Origin: Bubalus kerabau
Lineage: Eukaryota; Chordata; Mammalia; Artiodactyla; Bovidae
DNA length: 64,000 nucleotides
Direction: 5' to 3'
Assembly (NCBI RefSeq): GCF_029407905.1
Contig: NC_073628.1
Coordinates: 45,467,501 to 45,531,500 of the forward strand
Positions 21,649 to 33,194 of this stretch are shown here, one piece after another. The notes below the pieces were generated by a model, which worked only from the letters and a program-made list of their open reading frames with translations, was not told the origin of the DNA and made no database searches. Made by a program: the position numbers and the translations under genes. Position 1 is the stretch's first letter. Each line of letters opens with the position of its first letter.

Positions 21649-22350
21649 TGCAGATGACCAACCCAGCCTCTCATAAAAGGTACTTGCAGGAATATCTGCA
21701 AGATAACCTGCCGTTCACCTTAAAAAAACTGCTCAGAACCTGCTTCTCTCACAATCAGATGGTTGAAGAAGGCTTTAAAATTGTACCCCACAAATCAAAG
21801 CCAAAAGTGTGCTAGCTTGACATATACTTCATGCAGATGTTACCAGATACCCATTCTAGTCAGGGTACAATCTCCACAAAGCGCTTTCAGAGCATGTGGC
21901 TTCCTCCTTGCAGTTCCCCCAGATAAATGGGATGAGACACCGAGAGACTTAACTAGCTGAGTACCTAGGCAACAGCCTGGGAGCAACAACAAAAGACACA
22001 TTTGTTTTAGACCATTCACTCCTTTCAGCAATATGAAGCTAATGTGACCTAAGAAAAGCTGAAAAGAACGTTGGGGAGCATTTCTGTTCAACCTCTCTGA
22101 AAATCGTTATGTGCCCTATCTTAAGGCCATTCTATGGACTTAGACTCACGCAGTTTCTGTAGGACAGTCATTTCTAGGAGACAGAGAGAGTGTGAGTGTG
22201 TGTGCATGCCTGTGTGTGTGGTGGGCTGTTCCATGTTGAGCTTAAAATCATTCTTGGCTCAAAACCAGTCCCTATGGAGAGCAACAAATGTTCAGTAATG
22301 TCTCAAAAACCTCAAGTGCTTTTTTCCATAAGGTAAAACAAATATATAGT
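21649..22350. other. Unclassified, with GT-rich microsatellite
   Basis: No gene. A GT-rich imperfect repeat lies at about 22186-22223. Confidence 0.4.
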
Positions 22351-22354
22351 GGTT

Positions 22355-22615
22355 AATATAGGTTAGCCATGATGTAGCACTTTAGTATGTGGGTTCAAAT
22401 CCTGGCATTGCCATTTTACCTCCAGTGTGACCTTAAGTACGTAATTTAACCTTTTTGAAACTTTTTCTGCTTAGCTATAAATTTGATAATAAAATAAATT
22501 CAATGTAGGATTGTTGGAAGGTTAAATGAGAGAATACATGTTAGATTTTTAGCATCATGCCTGTAACACAGAAGCATACTCAGTAATGGTTTTCTATAAT
22601 GGTATTTCTATCATG
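22355..22615 (+). repeat. MIR SINE, near full length
   Basis: In order: GTGGGTTCAAATCCTGGC, GTGTGACCTTAAGTACG, GGATTGTTGGAAGGTTAAATG and CTCAGTAATGGTTTTCTATA. The box-B-like and core regions are both visible. Confidence 0.88.
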
Positions 22616-22619
22616 GAAA

Positions 22620-24100
22620 GAACAACTAACTTTCCTTCTTTCTAGAAATTGAGCCTTATTTTGTTGTGAACATGGGGTTGAGGAAGGTCCATAGACCTTT
22701 CTAGTCATTATAGCATCTGTTCGTTACAGCCACCTCACCAACATTTGGGAATCTGAACATAAGAATGCATTGTTTCATATTTTCTTGATCTTATTAACTG
22801 AGGAGTAGAGAACTGGGAACTGTTCAAAAGTGGGAGCTCGCTTCCTAATTTAGAAAAATATGTTTAGTGCAAATTAGCAACTACAAGAACATAATTTAAC
22901 ATAGGTGCGGCACTATCTTTCATTGTATTGGCATTAATCATGTATACTTTTAAGATAAATATCAGCAATTATTCCAAACAAGAATAAACCTCCCCAGAAT
23001 CATATTGTTACAAATGCACACGTACAGTTTTATCATGGTCCATCTCAGTAACTGAAGTTAGTTACTGACCCCCAGCCATTGACAGTTTGTTGGAAATGAA
23101 TGCAGAGCATAGATGAAGTCTCCCTTTGTAATGAAAAATGTATGCTTCCGAGGTTAATGTAGATGAGAATGTCCTATTGTACCAAGATTATCAAATATGT
23201 GAAAAGAAATTGACAAAGGAAAAGACAGCTCTTGTTCTTCACAATAGCATATGCAAATTTGAAAGACTGCTCACTTTTATGAAGACACACCTCATTGCTT
23301 TCTAATTTCTTCCCAGAAAAACAGCCTGGGAATGTAAGGTGTGACGGCATGACTAGTGATATCTAATTATCACAAGCTGAACACATGGCCCGTCGCTGAG
23401 TATTGGGTCAATTCTCATTTCTAAATCAATTAGCAAAGCAATGAGAAGAAAGCAGCAATAACTGGATATTCTCTGGGTCCACATTTAGTCCAGAGTATAT
23501 GGCATGGCTGAGAATCACTAACAGTTAGCACCTGTGCATTTAGCTTGTAAACATATTTGACGCTGTGTTTGCACCTTTCTCTGGTTTTGGCCTTTTTTTC
23601 TGGGGGCGGGGGCAGGGTGTGGAATTGTAGAATGATATTAATAAGCCGTTCCTGTAAAACTGTGTGATAATTTGAGTTGGTGCTACCACCGAGGGCTCTG
23701 ACGACCTGATGTAACATCTCCCTCTAACATTTATAGCTTCCTGGGGAATCTGCTGGGCTTTTTGACACTGCTCCATCCTGCTCCAGAGCTCTTGCTGTGA
23801 CCCTCTCTTGGACACATCTCTATGCATTGAGCAGAAAGAAAACCCAGAAGTGCAAGGAATCACTTCATGGTAGCTTTCATATTTTTCAGAGGCTGTAACA
23901 TGCAGAACTCTAGGTACAATTGCTTCTTACTACCTAAATCTCTCACATTTGTCCAGGAGATTCTGGCACAGTAAATCTCTCCTCCCTGAGACCAGGGAGA
24001 GCCCTGGGCAGAAAGCCAAAAATTTCCCATTGTTTGCCATATGACAGAATTCTCTGTTTAGTTTGGGCTTTCTAGCAATTCGTGGTGATGCCATGATTTA
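22620..24100. other. 1.5-kb block without recognisable repeats
   Basis: No SINE, LINE or microsatellite is seen. It contains an exact octamer ATGCAAAT (23251-23258), TAATTA (23364-23369) and several AT-rich palindromic words. A repeat-free island in a repeat-dense window can mark conserved regulatory DNA, but conservation cannot be judged here. Confidence 0.4.
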
Positions 24101-24104
24101 TTTA

Positions 24105-24435
24105 TATTTTTAAATTAATAGACTTTATTTTTTAGAGCAGTTTCAGATTTATGGAGAAATTTATCAGAAAGTATAAATTTCCCATATATCCTCTCTCTGC
24201 ACCCCCAGTTTCCCTTATTATTAATGTACTGCATTAGCATGGTGTACTTCTTACAACTGATAAGCCAGCACTGATATATTCTTATTGGCTAAAGTCCACT
24301 GGAGTTTACATTAGACTTCACTGTATTGTACATTCTGTGCGTTTTGACAAGTGTATAATGACATGTGTCCACTATTATAGTATCTTACAGGACAGTTTAT
24401 TGCCCTAAACATCCTCCGAAGTCTATTCACCTCTC
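24105..24435 (-). repeat. Old L1 (L1M-type) 3' end, antisense
   Basis: TTTTTAGAGCAGTTTCAG, TTTACATTAGACTTCACTGT, GTTTTGACAAGTGTATAATG and CCACTATTATAGTATCTTACAGG follow a well-known antisense L1M 3' pattern. Confidence 0.75.
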
Positions 24436-24439
24436 TGCT

Positions 24440-24765
24440 CCTTCACTCCATCTTCACCTACTGAAAGCATCTGCATTCTTCAGGTCTGCACCAAACCCAC
24501 CTTTTCCCAGAACACCTTCCCTGGCACTCTGTTCACAATGGGCTCTAAAGCTACCAGCTTCCTAATACTCCATACTTTCTCTTCATGGTGTGTTTCATAA
24601 TTATTATTTCATGGTAATCGATTTGAATTTATCCCACTCTCTAGACAGTATGTCTCATGAGGGTCAGATTTTGTATGTATTTTACTCACTGCTTCTTAGA
24701 GCCCATCACAATGATTGGGCATTCCAGGAAATCAATAAGTATTTATTGAGTAAATGAATAGATAA
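24440..24765 (+). repeat. L2 LINE 3' region
   Basis: CCCAGAACACCTTCCCTGGC, GTCTCATGAGGGTCAG and AATCAATAAGTATTTATTGAG match the L2 3' end. Confidence 0.8.
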
Positions 24766-24889
24766 CAAACATATAAATATTATACTTCCAGATAGTAACC
24801 ATAAATTAAAAACAAAATCTTTATCAGCGCACTACTCCAAACAGAAATATATATTATTGAGAACGATTGCCCCCTTTTAAATGACTCCA

Positions 24890-25415
24890 GAAAGTTGATA
24901 TCGGTCACACATAGCTGCATATACACACTGCTGCTGCTGCTGCTAAGTCGCTTCAGTCGTGTCCGACTCTGTGCGACCCCATAGACGGCAGCCCAGCAGG
25001 CTCCCCTGTCCCTGGGATTCTCCAGGCAAGAACACTGGAGTGGGTTGCCATTTCCTTCTCCAATGCATGAAAGTGAAAAGTGAAAGTGAAGTCGCTCAGT
25101 CGTGTCTGACTCTTAGCGACCCCATGGACTGCAGCCCACCAGGCTCCTCGGTCCATGGGATTTTCCAGGCAAGAGTACTGGAGTGGGGTGCCATCGCCTT
25201 CTCCAGCCTATACACACTACTATGGATAAAATAACAACATAGACCTACTGTATGGCACAGGGAGCTATATTCAATATCTTGTAACCAAATATAATTGGAA
25301 AGAATATGTAAGGAACACACACACATATATATAGATAAATTATATCTGAATCACTTGGCTGCATACCTGAAACTAAGACAACATTGTAAATCAACTATAC
25401 TTCAGTATAAATTAT
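24890..25415 (+). repeat. L1 3'UTR, split by Bov-A2
   Basis: ACCTACTGTATGGCACAGGG, ATTCAATATCTTGTAACC, TTGGCTGCATACCTGAAACT and TCAACTATACTTCAGTATAA form the 3' end of an artiodactyl L1. The Bov-A2 sits at its ATATACACACT site. ACACAC/ATATAT simple sequence lies at 25316-25333. Confidence 0.85.
24920..25218 (-). mobile_element. Bov-A2 SINE, full length, with 10-bp target-site duplication
   Basis: The insert 24930-25208 has the (GCT)n tail, both Bov-A units and the GAAAGTGAAAAGTGAAAGTG linker. TATACACACT flanks it at 24920-24929 and 25209-25218. CpGs are well preserved, suggesting a fairly recent insertion. Confidence 0.96.
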
Positions 25416-25689
25416 GTGTGTATGTATGTGTTTATACATTTGTGTGTATGAATTTGCTGACTTCCCCAACAGCTGACAGCATGTATATCTTCTAGACTAT
25501 AAACAGAGTGATATGTCCCTTTATGTCCCAGCTTCAGTCTAGGCTGACCTAGGACTACTGAATCAAGGCTCCTGTTGCTAGACACCTCACAAAAATGAGA
25601 CCAAAGGTAGGATTTATCCAGGTTTTCTCAGACTGCATCCTAATTCTTCCTTCAGTGATGACACAGTCAATATTCATCCATTTCCATTT

Positions 25690-25890
25690 TGAAATGTCCC
25701 TGTCTACCACCAAATTTGAGCCCTCCTTCTGAGTTCCACCATATACTGTGCTTGCCTCTGTCACAGCACTTACCAAGTTGTATTAAAATTGTTTGTTGAA
25801 ATGTATGTCTCTCACATTTGATTGCAAGCTCACTGAGGGCAGGACCCTGTTCCATTAGCCTCTAAATTCCAAGCATCTATTCCATGGACA
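25690..25890 (+). repeat. L2 LINE 3' end
   Basis: GATTGCAAGCTCACTGAGGGCAGGACC is the L2 terminal block; upstream TGCCTCTGTCACAGCACTTACC also fits. Confidence 0.8.
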
Positions 25891-25996
25891 CAGCAATCCA
25901 TATTTTTCAAATGAATGAACCAGGAATGTGCAATGACCATATGTACAATAAGTAGAGTGTAGTGTTATGAATAGGTGTTATACATATATAAAAAGC

Positions 25997-26206
25997 AAGA
26001 AATCCACTGGGAAAGATTGAGGGCAGGGGGATGAGGGGGTGACAGAGGATGAGATGGTTTGATGGCATCATCAACTCAATGGACATGAGTTTGCACAAAC
26101 TCCGGGAGATGGTGAAGGACAGGGAAGCCCGGCATGCTGCAGTCCATGGCATCACAAAGAGTTGGAGACAACTTAGTGACTGAACAACAACAACAAAGAA
26201 ATCCAC
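25997..26206 (+). mobile_element. BovB 3' end with 11-bp target-site duplication
   Basis: The insert 26008-26195 starts TGGGAAAGATTGAGGGC and ends in (ACA)n. AAGAAATCCAC flanks it at 25997-26007 and 26196-26206. Confidence 0.95.
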
Positions 26207-26247
26207 ACTATTTTTAAAATACTGTCCAACACTGGCTCTGGGGAAGA

Positions 26248-26400
26248 ACTGACATTTATTTGAATGTCTACTATGTACCATGCTGGGTTCTGTCAATATT
26301 ACCTTGTTTCATCTTTATAATAGCCTGTCAACGTAGACACAATCACCTTATTTTTCAGAAGAAGAAACATGAATTCAGAGGATGGGGTTATTCATTTAAG
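26248..26400 (-). repeat. MIR SINE
   Basis: Antisense MIR: GACATTTATTTGAATGTCTACTATG, then ATAATAGCCTGTCAACG and AGAAGAAACATGAATTCAGAGG. Confidence 0.75.
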
Positions 26401-26840
26401 AAACATCTGACACTAACGTTGCCTTTCCTGCACTGAAAGACTATTATTTGAAGAGAAAAATATTCAGAATGGGAAAATCCATGGAGAAAGAAGATGAAGG
26501 GATCTCTGATTAAGAGTGAAAAGTAACCCTCCACATGTAAAACTTTACTGATCTCAGAACACAAAGTCTCACGCCATCCCCTTGATGGTCCCTGACAAGG
26601 CTCTCTGTATCTAAGCCAAGAGAACTCATGCCACCCTACAAACCCTGGAAGGCCTGTCCTGGCAGGATTTTCCTAGGACTGCATGACATCAGAAATGCCT
26701 TAACCTAGGATACCTGTCAAATAATCCTTCCAAAGTTGTGATTACTTAAGGGCATTTTTTTCCTGAATTTCTTGAACATTTTAATTTTAGTACAATTTAT
26801 TGATCTTGCCAAATATATTTCACTGGCCAATAAAACTAGC

Positions 26841-26843
<3 letters not shown>
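26401..26843. other. Unclassified sequence
   Basis: Nothing recognised; T-rich toward the end. Confidence 0.4.

Positions 26844-26890
<47 letters not shown>
26844..26890. repeat. (AT)n microsatellite, about 23 units
   Basis: An uninterrupted TA/AT run, the purest simple repeat in the window, abutting the tail of the following minus-strand SINE. Likely polymorphic in length. Confidence 0.97.
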
Positions 26891-26892
<2 letters not shown>

Positions 26893-26893
<1 letters not shown>

Positions 26894-27126
26894 GCATGTG
26901 TGCTAAGATGCTCAGTCATGTCTGACTCTGCCATCACATAGACTGTAGCCTGCCAGGCTCCTCTGCCCATGGGATTTCCCAGACAAGAATACTGGAGAGG
27001 GTTGCCATTTCCTTCTCGAGGGGATCTTCCCGACCCAGGGATGGAACCCATGGCTTTTATGTCTCCTGCATCACAGGCGGGCAGGCAGGTGGTACCAGCA
27101 GGGAAGCAGGTACACCAGGGAAGTCC
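26893..27126 (-). mobile_element. Bov-tA SINE with expanded head
   Basis: Body and head are clear. The head region holds extra GCAGG/GGTACC repeats (27078-27115) before the final CAGGGAAGTCC, making it longer than usual. Confidence 0.9.
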
Positions 27127-27184
27127 AATATATAATAATAGCAGATGAAAAATTTTTAGTTTCTATTGGATCAAGCAGTACTTT

Positions 27185-27345
27185 GTATTACATTGTGTCA
27201 TTTCTCTGGGTGTTTATACATTATTTTCCTCCTTATATTGTAAGCTCTTTGAAAGCAGGAACCACATTCTGCTTAGCTGTGTATCCTCAGCATCTAGAAG
27301 AGTATCTTAAATATAACAGGTGTAAATAAAAGTCTGTTATTGAAT
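27185..27345 (+). repeat. L2 LINE 3' end
   Basis: TTGTAAGCTCTTTGAAAGCAGG, TATCCTCAGCATCTAGAAG, then a degraded AATAAA-type end. Confidence 0.75.
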
Positions 27346-27442
27346 AATGAAAAGGTATATATTAGCCTTCCATCTGTTCCTGAAGGTTCTGGAAAGCCTC
27401 ATCAAAGTAACACACTTTGAGATGAATAATTTTTCCCATTAT

Positions 27443-27473
27443 ACACACACACATTTGTGTGTGTGAGTGTGTA
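27443..27473. repeat. Facing (AC)n / (TG)n with hairpin potential
   Basis: ACACACACACA at 27443-27453 is followed after two bases by a TGTGTGTGTG stretch, giving an inverted-repeat microsatellite. Confidence 0.85.
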
Positions 27474-27564
27474 AACTGAGATTTAGTATATTGGGAGGGC
27501 TGGAACCCACATTTTCTGACTCTCAGTCCTCTCTGTTTGCAGTTTAAGCATTTTGGGGGTGGCT

Positions 27565-27706
27565 AGTGGGTGTCATATCCACTCCAGTGTTCTTGCCTGG
27601 AGAATCCCAGTGATGGGGGAGCCTGGTGGGCTGCCGTCTATGGGGTCGCACAGAGTTGGACACGACTGAAGTGACTTAGCAGCAGCAGCAGCAGTGGGTG
27701 TCATAT
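27565..27706 (+). mobile_element. Bov-A2 second half, 14-bp target-site duplication
   Basis: The insert 27579-27692 consists of the second Bov-A unit and (CAG)n tail only. AGTGGGTGTCATAT flanks it exactly at 27565-27578 and 27693-27706. Confidence 0.95.
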
Positions 27707-27708
27707 AT

Positions 27709-27937
27709 GATATACCTTGAAAGCGAAAGTGAAGTTGCTCAGCCATGTCTGACTCTTTGTGACCCCATGGACTGTAGCCTACCAGGCTCCTCCAGCCATG
27801 GGATTTTCCAGGCAAGAGTACTGAAGTGGGTTGCCATTTCCTTCTCCAGGGGATCTTCCCAACCCAGGGATCGAACCCTGGTCTCCTGCATTGCAGGCAG
27901 ACACTTTACCCTCTGAGCCACCAGGGATATACCTTGA
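27709..27937 (-). mobile_element. Bov-tA SINE with 12-bp target-site duplication
   Basis: The insert 27721-27925 is flanked by GATATACCTTGA at 27709-27720 and 27926-27937. It begins three bases after the duplication of the preceding Bov-A2 and lies in the opposite orientation: two independent events side by side. Confidence 0.96.
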
Positions 27938-28507
27938 GAGCCCAGCAAATTCTATGAGATTTTTCTCTTTTCAGAGAAAATGAGAAATGCTGCCATCTAT
28001 ATATACATGGTACTCTTAGACACAATAACAAGTGAAAATTAAAAAGCTGGAAATAGTAAAGATAGATATTAAGATTTCTGGGAGTTGACCCCACAGGACT
28101 GCAGATGTTTTTTCTGCTTGTGTGTGTTACATAACAACAGAGGAGCTTCTCAGGAACTAGAATAAATGTTATTATTGCAAATGTTTATGGTTCTGGGGAA
28201 GCTCAGGGGAATTAATACACTTTACAGAAGGCAACTGGCTTCTCTAAGAACAAAATGCAGTAATGAAAGAAAAGTGCAGAACATAAGAGTGCCTCTAACC
28301 AATCCTACCGACCCCTACCTTAGAGGTTTCCTCACATGCTAAATCAGGCATCTCCTGATGCCCGTGTGCTCTGCATTTCTAAGACACTGGGTGAATAATG
28401 TTTAGCAAAGTGTAGTTTGAAGACCACTGGGAATATATAAGATGATTTTTAGGTACTTACTGATGAATACTTTTATTTCAACAATCATTCATTTTTTATG
28501 ATTACCT
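27938..28507. other. Unclassified sequence
   Basis: A possible MER5-like phrase (AAAGTGTAGTTTGAAGACCACTGG) lies near 28409-28432 but cannot be extended. No gene. Confidence 0.4.
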
Positions 28508-28656
28508 TGTGTTTATTGGATGGCATCACTGACTCAATGGACATGAGTCTGAGTAAACTCTGGGGGTTGGTGATGGTCAGGGAGGCCTGGCATGCTGCAG
28601 TTCATGGGGTCACAGAGTTGGACACGACTTAGTGACTGAACTGAACTGTGTTTATT
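28508..28656 (+). mobile_element. BovB 3' end with 10-bp target-site duplication
   Basis: The insert 28518-28646 is just 129 bases and ends ACTGAACTGAAC. TGTGTTTATT flanks it at 28508-28517 and 28647-28656. Confidence 0.95.
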
Positions 28657-29198
28657 AAAATGACTGCATTCTTCCATTTACAGAAGTAAAGCAACTTCTT
28701 CTAAAATCCTTATTTCAGTGTAGAAGTGGTTTGATTCAGAAACAGCAAAGAAATTATTTCTGATAAATGAAATCATCATGACTGACATTTTAAGAAACAC
28801 TAGGTTACAAATAAGTTGACCAAAGTAGTCTTATCTTTCAACTTCTTTTGCAAAATAAAAGGCCCTCTCAGTTGTGTTTCTCAACTTGCAAACCTGATTT
28901 AAATTTGAGACTATTTGGATCACTTCTTCTAGTGGCACAAATGCTAGAAACCTAAAACAAAAGTTTTGTGAGTTATTTTTCTAAAAAACCCACAATGTTT
29001 GGTATAATAGGTGCTAAATAAGAGCAGCCAATTATGCATTTTTAAAGAGCCCGTGTCTGATGATTTATACAGAAAACTGAAAACAGATTCCAGAGTTGTA
29101 ACTGATAGTATGTGGGAACCAGATGGTTGTGCTGTGTGACCAGGGAGAGACATCATAGATGGAGTTTAGGTTCACTAAACTAAACAATTAATAAGATA
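28657..29198. other. Unclassified sequence
   Basis: No gene and no repeat confidently recognised. Confidence 0.4.
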
Positions 29199-29426
29199 AC
29201 AACATGGGCTTCCCAGGTAGCTTAGTGGTAAAGAATCTGCCTGCCAGCGCAGGAGACGCATGAGACACGGGTTCAACCCCTAGGTCAGGGAGATCCCCTG
29301 GGGGAGGGCATGGCAACCCACTGAAGTATTCCTGATGGGAAAATCCCATGGATCCTGGCAGGCTACAGTCCACAGGGTTGCAAAGTGTCAGACATGACTG
29401 AGTGACTGAGCACACACACACAACAT
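29199..29426 (+). mobile_element. Bov-tA SINE with CA-rich tail
   Basis: The insert 29206-29419 starts GGGCTTCCCAGGTAGC and ends in a (CA)n tail. ACAACAT is repeated at 29199-29205 and 29420-29426. Confidence 0.9.
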
Positions 29427-31848
29427 AACAGTATATGAAAATAAATTCTATAATCTACTCCTAAACTAGTCTATTATTGAGATTCTCCATTTAATGTGCT
29501 CATTCAAAATAAACCTGTTTTAAATTATCACTGCTTTTGTAATACGAGTTATTCGCTCTAATGAAATCATCTCATTATATAACTCTAAGAAATACATTAA
29601 ATTTAGTGCTAGTTTTTTAAAACGTTGATATTCACCACAGTCTCACCCCTGTCTCATGGGCTTTCACTTCATTCTCCCAAAAATAACTGTTACTTTAACA
29701 GTGAAATGAAATCTCTCAGCTTCCCTGGCACTCTATGGTCAGTAAACAGCCTGAAAATGTAGTCTTGCTGGCATTCCATTTTGCTGGAAAATGAAATAAA
29801 AACAAGTTCTCAGGACACATACACTCCATGCCCATTAACTTATTTAATTTTGCATGAGTAAACTTTCACTGTGCTCCACGTCACTTCTCACCTGTTCTAT
29901 CCACGCCTGTCAGCTTGGTTTCCACACAGCAGTCTCGTTCCCCAGACTCTGAGCCAAGGAGAATCTGGAAGGAGGTTGGGTTTTCCTTCCCTTTAACAGG
30001 TAAACAGGGTCTAAAATGTGTCTACTGTCCTCACGCCCAATATTCGGGGTATGAAGACAGCCCAGGGGATACACTGAGCTGCACGTTCACACTTGCATGC
30101 ACACCCATCTATGTGTGCGTCTGTCTTTCCCCTAATATACAACTGGAATACAGTTCATCGCTTTCTCACCCTATTCTCAAATCCGCCAAGTCATGGTGTC
30201 CAGATGTCAGGCCGGGCAGGTGACACAGCCTGGGGTAATGCCATTCTCCATCCTTCTGACACATGACACCCGCAGACTTGGGCACTACCTCACAGCCCAG
30301 AAGAGGGTGCACTTGCAAAATTGCTTGATAACCAAGTTCAAAAGAGACAATCGTTAATTACTCTATGCCTAAAGTAACCATAAAGGCTAGTTTTACTGTG
30401 CTTTTCCCTTTTATGCCTGTTTTCCCAGAGTGACAGTGCATTTGAGGAGCACTCAAAGTTGTACTCATTTAGACATCCATGTGGTCACTTTATTTATGTC
30501 CTTACAAAAACCTGTTCATCTCTCTCAGCCACAACCAAAGGAACTCAACACTATAGTTTCTAAAGATCCTTCCAGTTTTAACATCCTACAAGAAATAAGG
30601 CCCACCTTAAGTATGCAGAAAAAAAACAATTTTAGAAACCAAAATCAAAACTTTCCTGAAATCTACCATTCTGGGTAATAATATGAAATTTGCTTAAATT
30701 TTGGACTCATAGACTAACTTCTACAGGGATTTTGTGTTTTCATGTGCAAATTGATCTTATATCTACCCAAGCTTACATAGGTGAAGAAAGATAAGTTCTG
30801 ACGGCACTGGGAGGCTTATTTTCTCTCTGTCTCTTCCTTGGCATCTCTTGGCAAGCAACTAGCTGTATGCGTCTGAGTCAGTTCAAAGACAGAACAGGCT
30901 GATTCCTGCAGCTTCACTCTGGAGGTCCCTTTCCAACAAGGCCATTTCCTCAACTAAGACACCTATAACTACATAGTGGAGTTGGTATTCCCTGCCTTCC
31001 TTTCTACCTTTCTTACAAATATGTGAGTGTGAAGAAAGCAGGGTCCCACTTTGCTAGCATTTTCCATGGTGCCTTCCATTTGACCCACTCAGGCATGTTT
31101 CTCTACAGGTTGTTAACGGATGGAGAAACTATAAGTTGTCTAATTCTCTTTCATTAAATCCCCTTGCATGCCAACAATATAATACAACCATGACAACATT
31201 AGAATAGTCATTTCATAGTGTCAGTAGCCACTCCATCAGGGGTACAAAATCATTTATCATCAGTATACCAAGAATGAGGTATCCCAGTTTAGCAAGAGTC
31301 CTGGACAGCTCCTGGCCCCTGGCCCAGGGCTCCCATGTTAAGGCTGTGCGGCCTTGTTGTGTAGCCTCCAAATCTGTCTCTTCATCTAGGAAGTATTAAT
31401 AGATGCACTGGATAGATCAAACTAAATTCTGAGCTATTAAGCTACTTAAATAAATAAATTGATTGTGAATTCAAGGATTTTAAGAAGACATGACTAGAGA
31501 AAGCGATCATTTGAATCACAGATATTATGTCTAGATAGGAGCCTGCATCTTGAAGTTCAAGTTTTGAAAAAATGTAATGTCTACTAAGAGAACATTCAGT
31601 GCCCATAAAGTGTTGCTTCCTATGTTCAGATACAGATTTCAATGTCGATGGCTCTTTCTAACAGTGCAGTTATTAGCATTCACATCTAGGTCTCAGCCTT
31701 TTCACAGACAGAGTTAAAAGTTGATTTGATCTGCATGTCCAACCTCTAGAACTAAGTTGAAGTCAGGAATGGTATCCTTCTCAGGAAGCCCCAATGTCTT
31801 ATACCCAGAAGGTATTTAATACTTAAATGTTGATGAAAATTAATGAAA
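29427..31848. other. 2.4-kb block without recognisable repeats
   Basis: The longest stretch of the window in which I recognise no SINE, LINE or microsatellite. Some short open frames (for example 29915-30223) lack splice context or similarity to anything I know. It may include single-copy regulatory DNA or very old repeats. Confidence 0.4.
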
Positions 31849-32093
31849 CAGAGACATGTACGGAGGAGCCTGGTGGGCTGCAGTCCATGGGGTCGCTAAG
31901 AGTCGGACACGACTGAGTGACTTCTCTTTTCACTTTCATGCATTGGAGAAGGAAATGGCAACCCACTCCAGTGTTCTTGCCTGGAGAATCCCAGGGACGG
32001 GGGAGCCTGGTGGGCTGCCGTCTATAGGGTCTCACAGAGTCGGACACAACTGACGCGACTTAGCAGCAGCAGCAACAGCAGCAGAGACATGTA
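31849..32093 (+). mobile_element. Bov-A2 SINE, 5'-truncated, 12-bp target-site duplication
   Basis: The insert 31861-32081 starts in the first Bov-A unit (CGGAGGAGCCTGG) and ends in a CAG/CAA tail. CAGAGACATGTA flanks it at 31849-31860 and 32082-32093. Confidence 0.96.
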
Positions 32094-32423
32094 ACATATA
32101 TTAAACCTCCCTTATATGTTAAGTTCTTTCACATCTTTTCTTTTTTCACAAAAAAGCTGAACCTTGGATATTTCACAATGCCTGTATGTGCTAGAGCAAG
32201 AATTACTGTTTGTAAATTGCACATGTAGTTATCTGCCCTCCATACCCATATGCCAGTACCAAGGCACATCATATGAGAATGTCAGAAGGAGGAGAGCTAC
32301 ATGGGAGACTTGTACAGACTATCTTATGGTATTTTATTCCAGGTCTATGAAAATAAGATGTGGATGGGGCATCTTGTCATGATTTTAGTCTCTAACTTTT
32401 ATCACCAAGCGATACTACAGTAT
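32094..32423. other. Unclassified sequence
   Basis: Nothing recognised beyond weak open frames. Confidence 0.4.
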
Positions 32424-32634
32424 CGTTGTTGTTTTGTTGCTAAGTTATATCTGACTCTTTGTGACCCCATGGTCTGTAGCCCGCCAGGCTCTTCTGTCCA
32501 TAGGATTTTCAAGGCAAGAATACTGGAGTGGGTCACCATTTCTTTTTCCAGGGGATCTTCCTGACCCAGGGATTGAACCCACATCTTCTGCATTAACAAG
32601 CAGATTCTTTACCACTGAGCCACCTGGGAAGCCC
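32424..32634 (-). mobile_element. Bov-tA SINE
   Basis: Complete from a GTTGTTGTTTTGTTGC-type tail to the head GAGCCACCTGGGAAGCCC. Confidence 0.92.
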
Positions 32635-32749
32635 TTTAGATGGGCCCAATTTTACTTTTATCTCAAAGGACTATTATGGAGATTAAAATCACTCATCAAA
32701 AATCTATTACTAAATTGATGTTAATAATTATTGTCAAATGATACCTGAG

Positions 32750-32900
32750 TATGTTCTTCTCATGGAACTTACTACACTAAAAATGAATGTTTTTGCCCAT
32801 TTTCCCCTGTAGGTTATAACCTTCTTGAGGGCAAAGATGGTTTTACTCATCTTAGTACCAAAGAGACAGCAATGATGATTTTGATTCATGGCATGCAATT
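32750..32900 (+). repeat. L2 LINE 3' end
   Basis: GTTATAACCTTCTTGAGGGC and the preceding GGAACTTACTACACT fit the L2 terminal region. Confidence 0.6.
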
Positions 32901-33194
32901 AAACATGTTTTGAAAGAAAGGTTAAACAAAATGTAGGGACCTTAGGTTACTTTCCTATCTTTTGTATGAATTTGCTGCATATCTTTGGAAGATTTCCTTC
33001 TCTGGATTTCAGAACAAATGTACCCATTATTTTAATAATTCCTCTCAAACTGAACAATATTAATTATCAGTAATGAAAATTCAATTACAAAAGTGCCATA
33101 TATATTTTCTGATTAGTGAAATAAACCAAATTTACTTTTAGGAACTAAAACATACATCACTTTAGAAGTGGATGTTTCTAGATACTTACTATTT
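32901..33194. other. Unclassified AT-rich sequence
   Basis: No feature recognised. Confidence 0.4.

Noticed and set aside
24930..25208. Repeated short units that might suggest an array such as CRISPR
   Set aside because: The two units are the Bov-A monomers of one SINE; no regular repeat-spacer architecture exists and the DNA is mammalian.
28405..28435. MER5-like phrase
   Set aside because: Only about 25 bases resemble the terminal repeat; could not be extended to an element.
29206..29419. Possible tRNA gene (box A/box B-like head)
   Set aside because: This and the other SINE heads are tRNA-Glu-derived but lack a foldable full cloverleaf and continue into SINE bodies.
29915..30223. 102-codon plus-strand frame in the repeat-free block
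   Set aside because: No acceptor or donor at plausible ends and no recognisable motifs; insufficient to call a gene.
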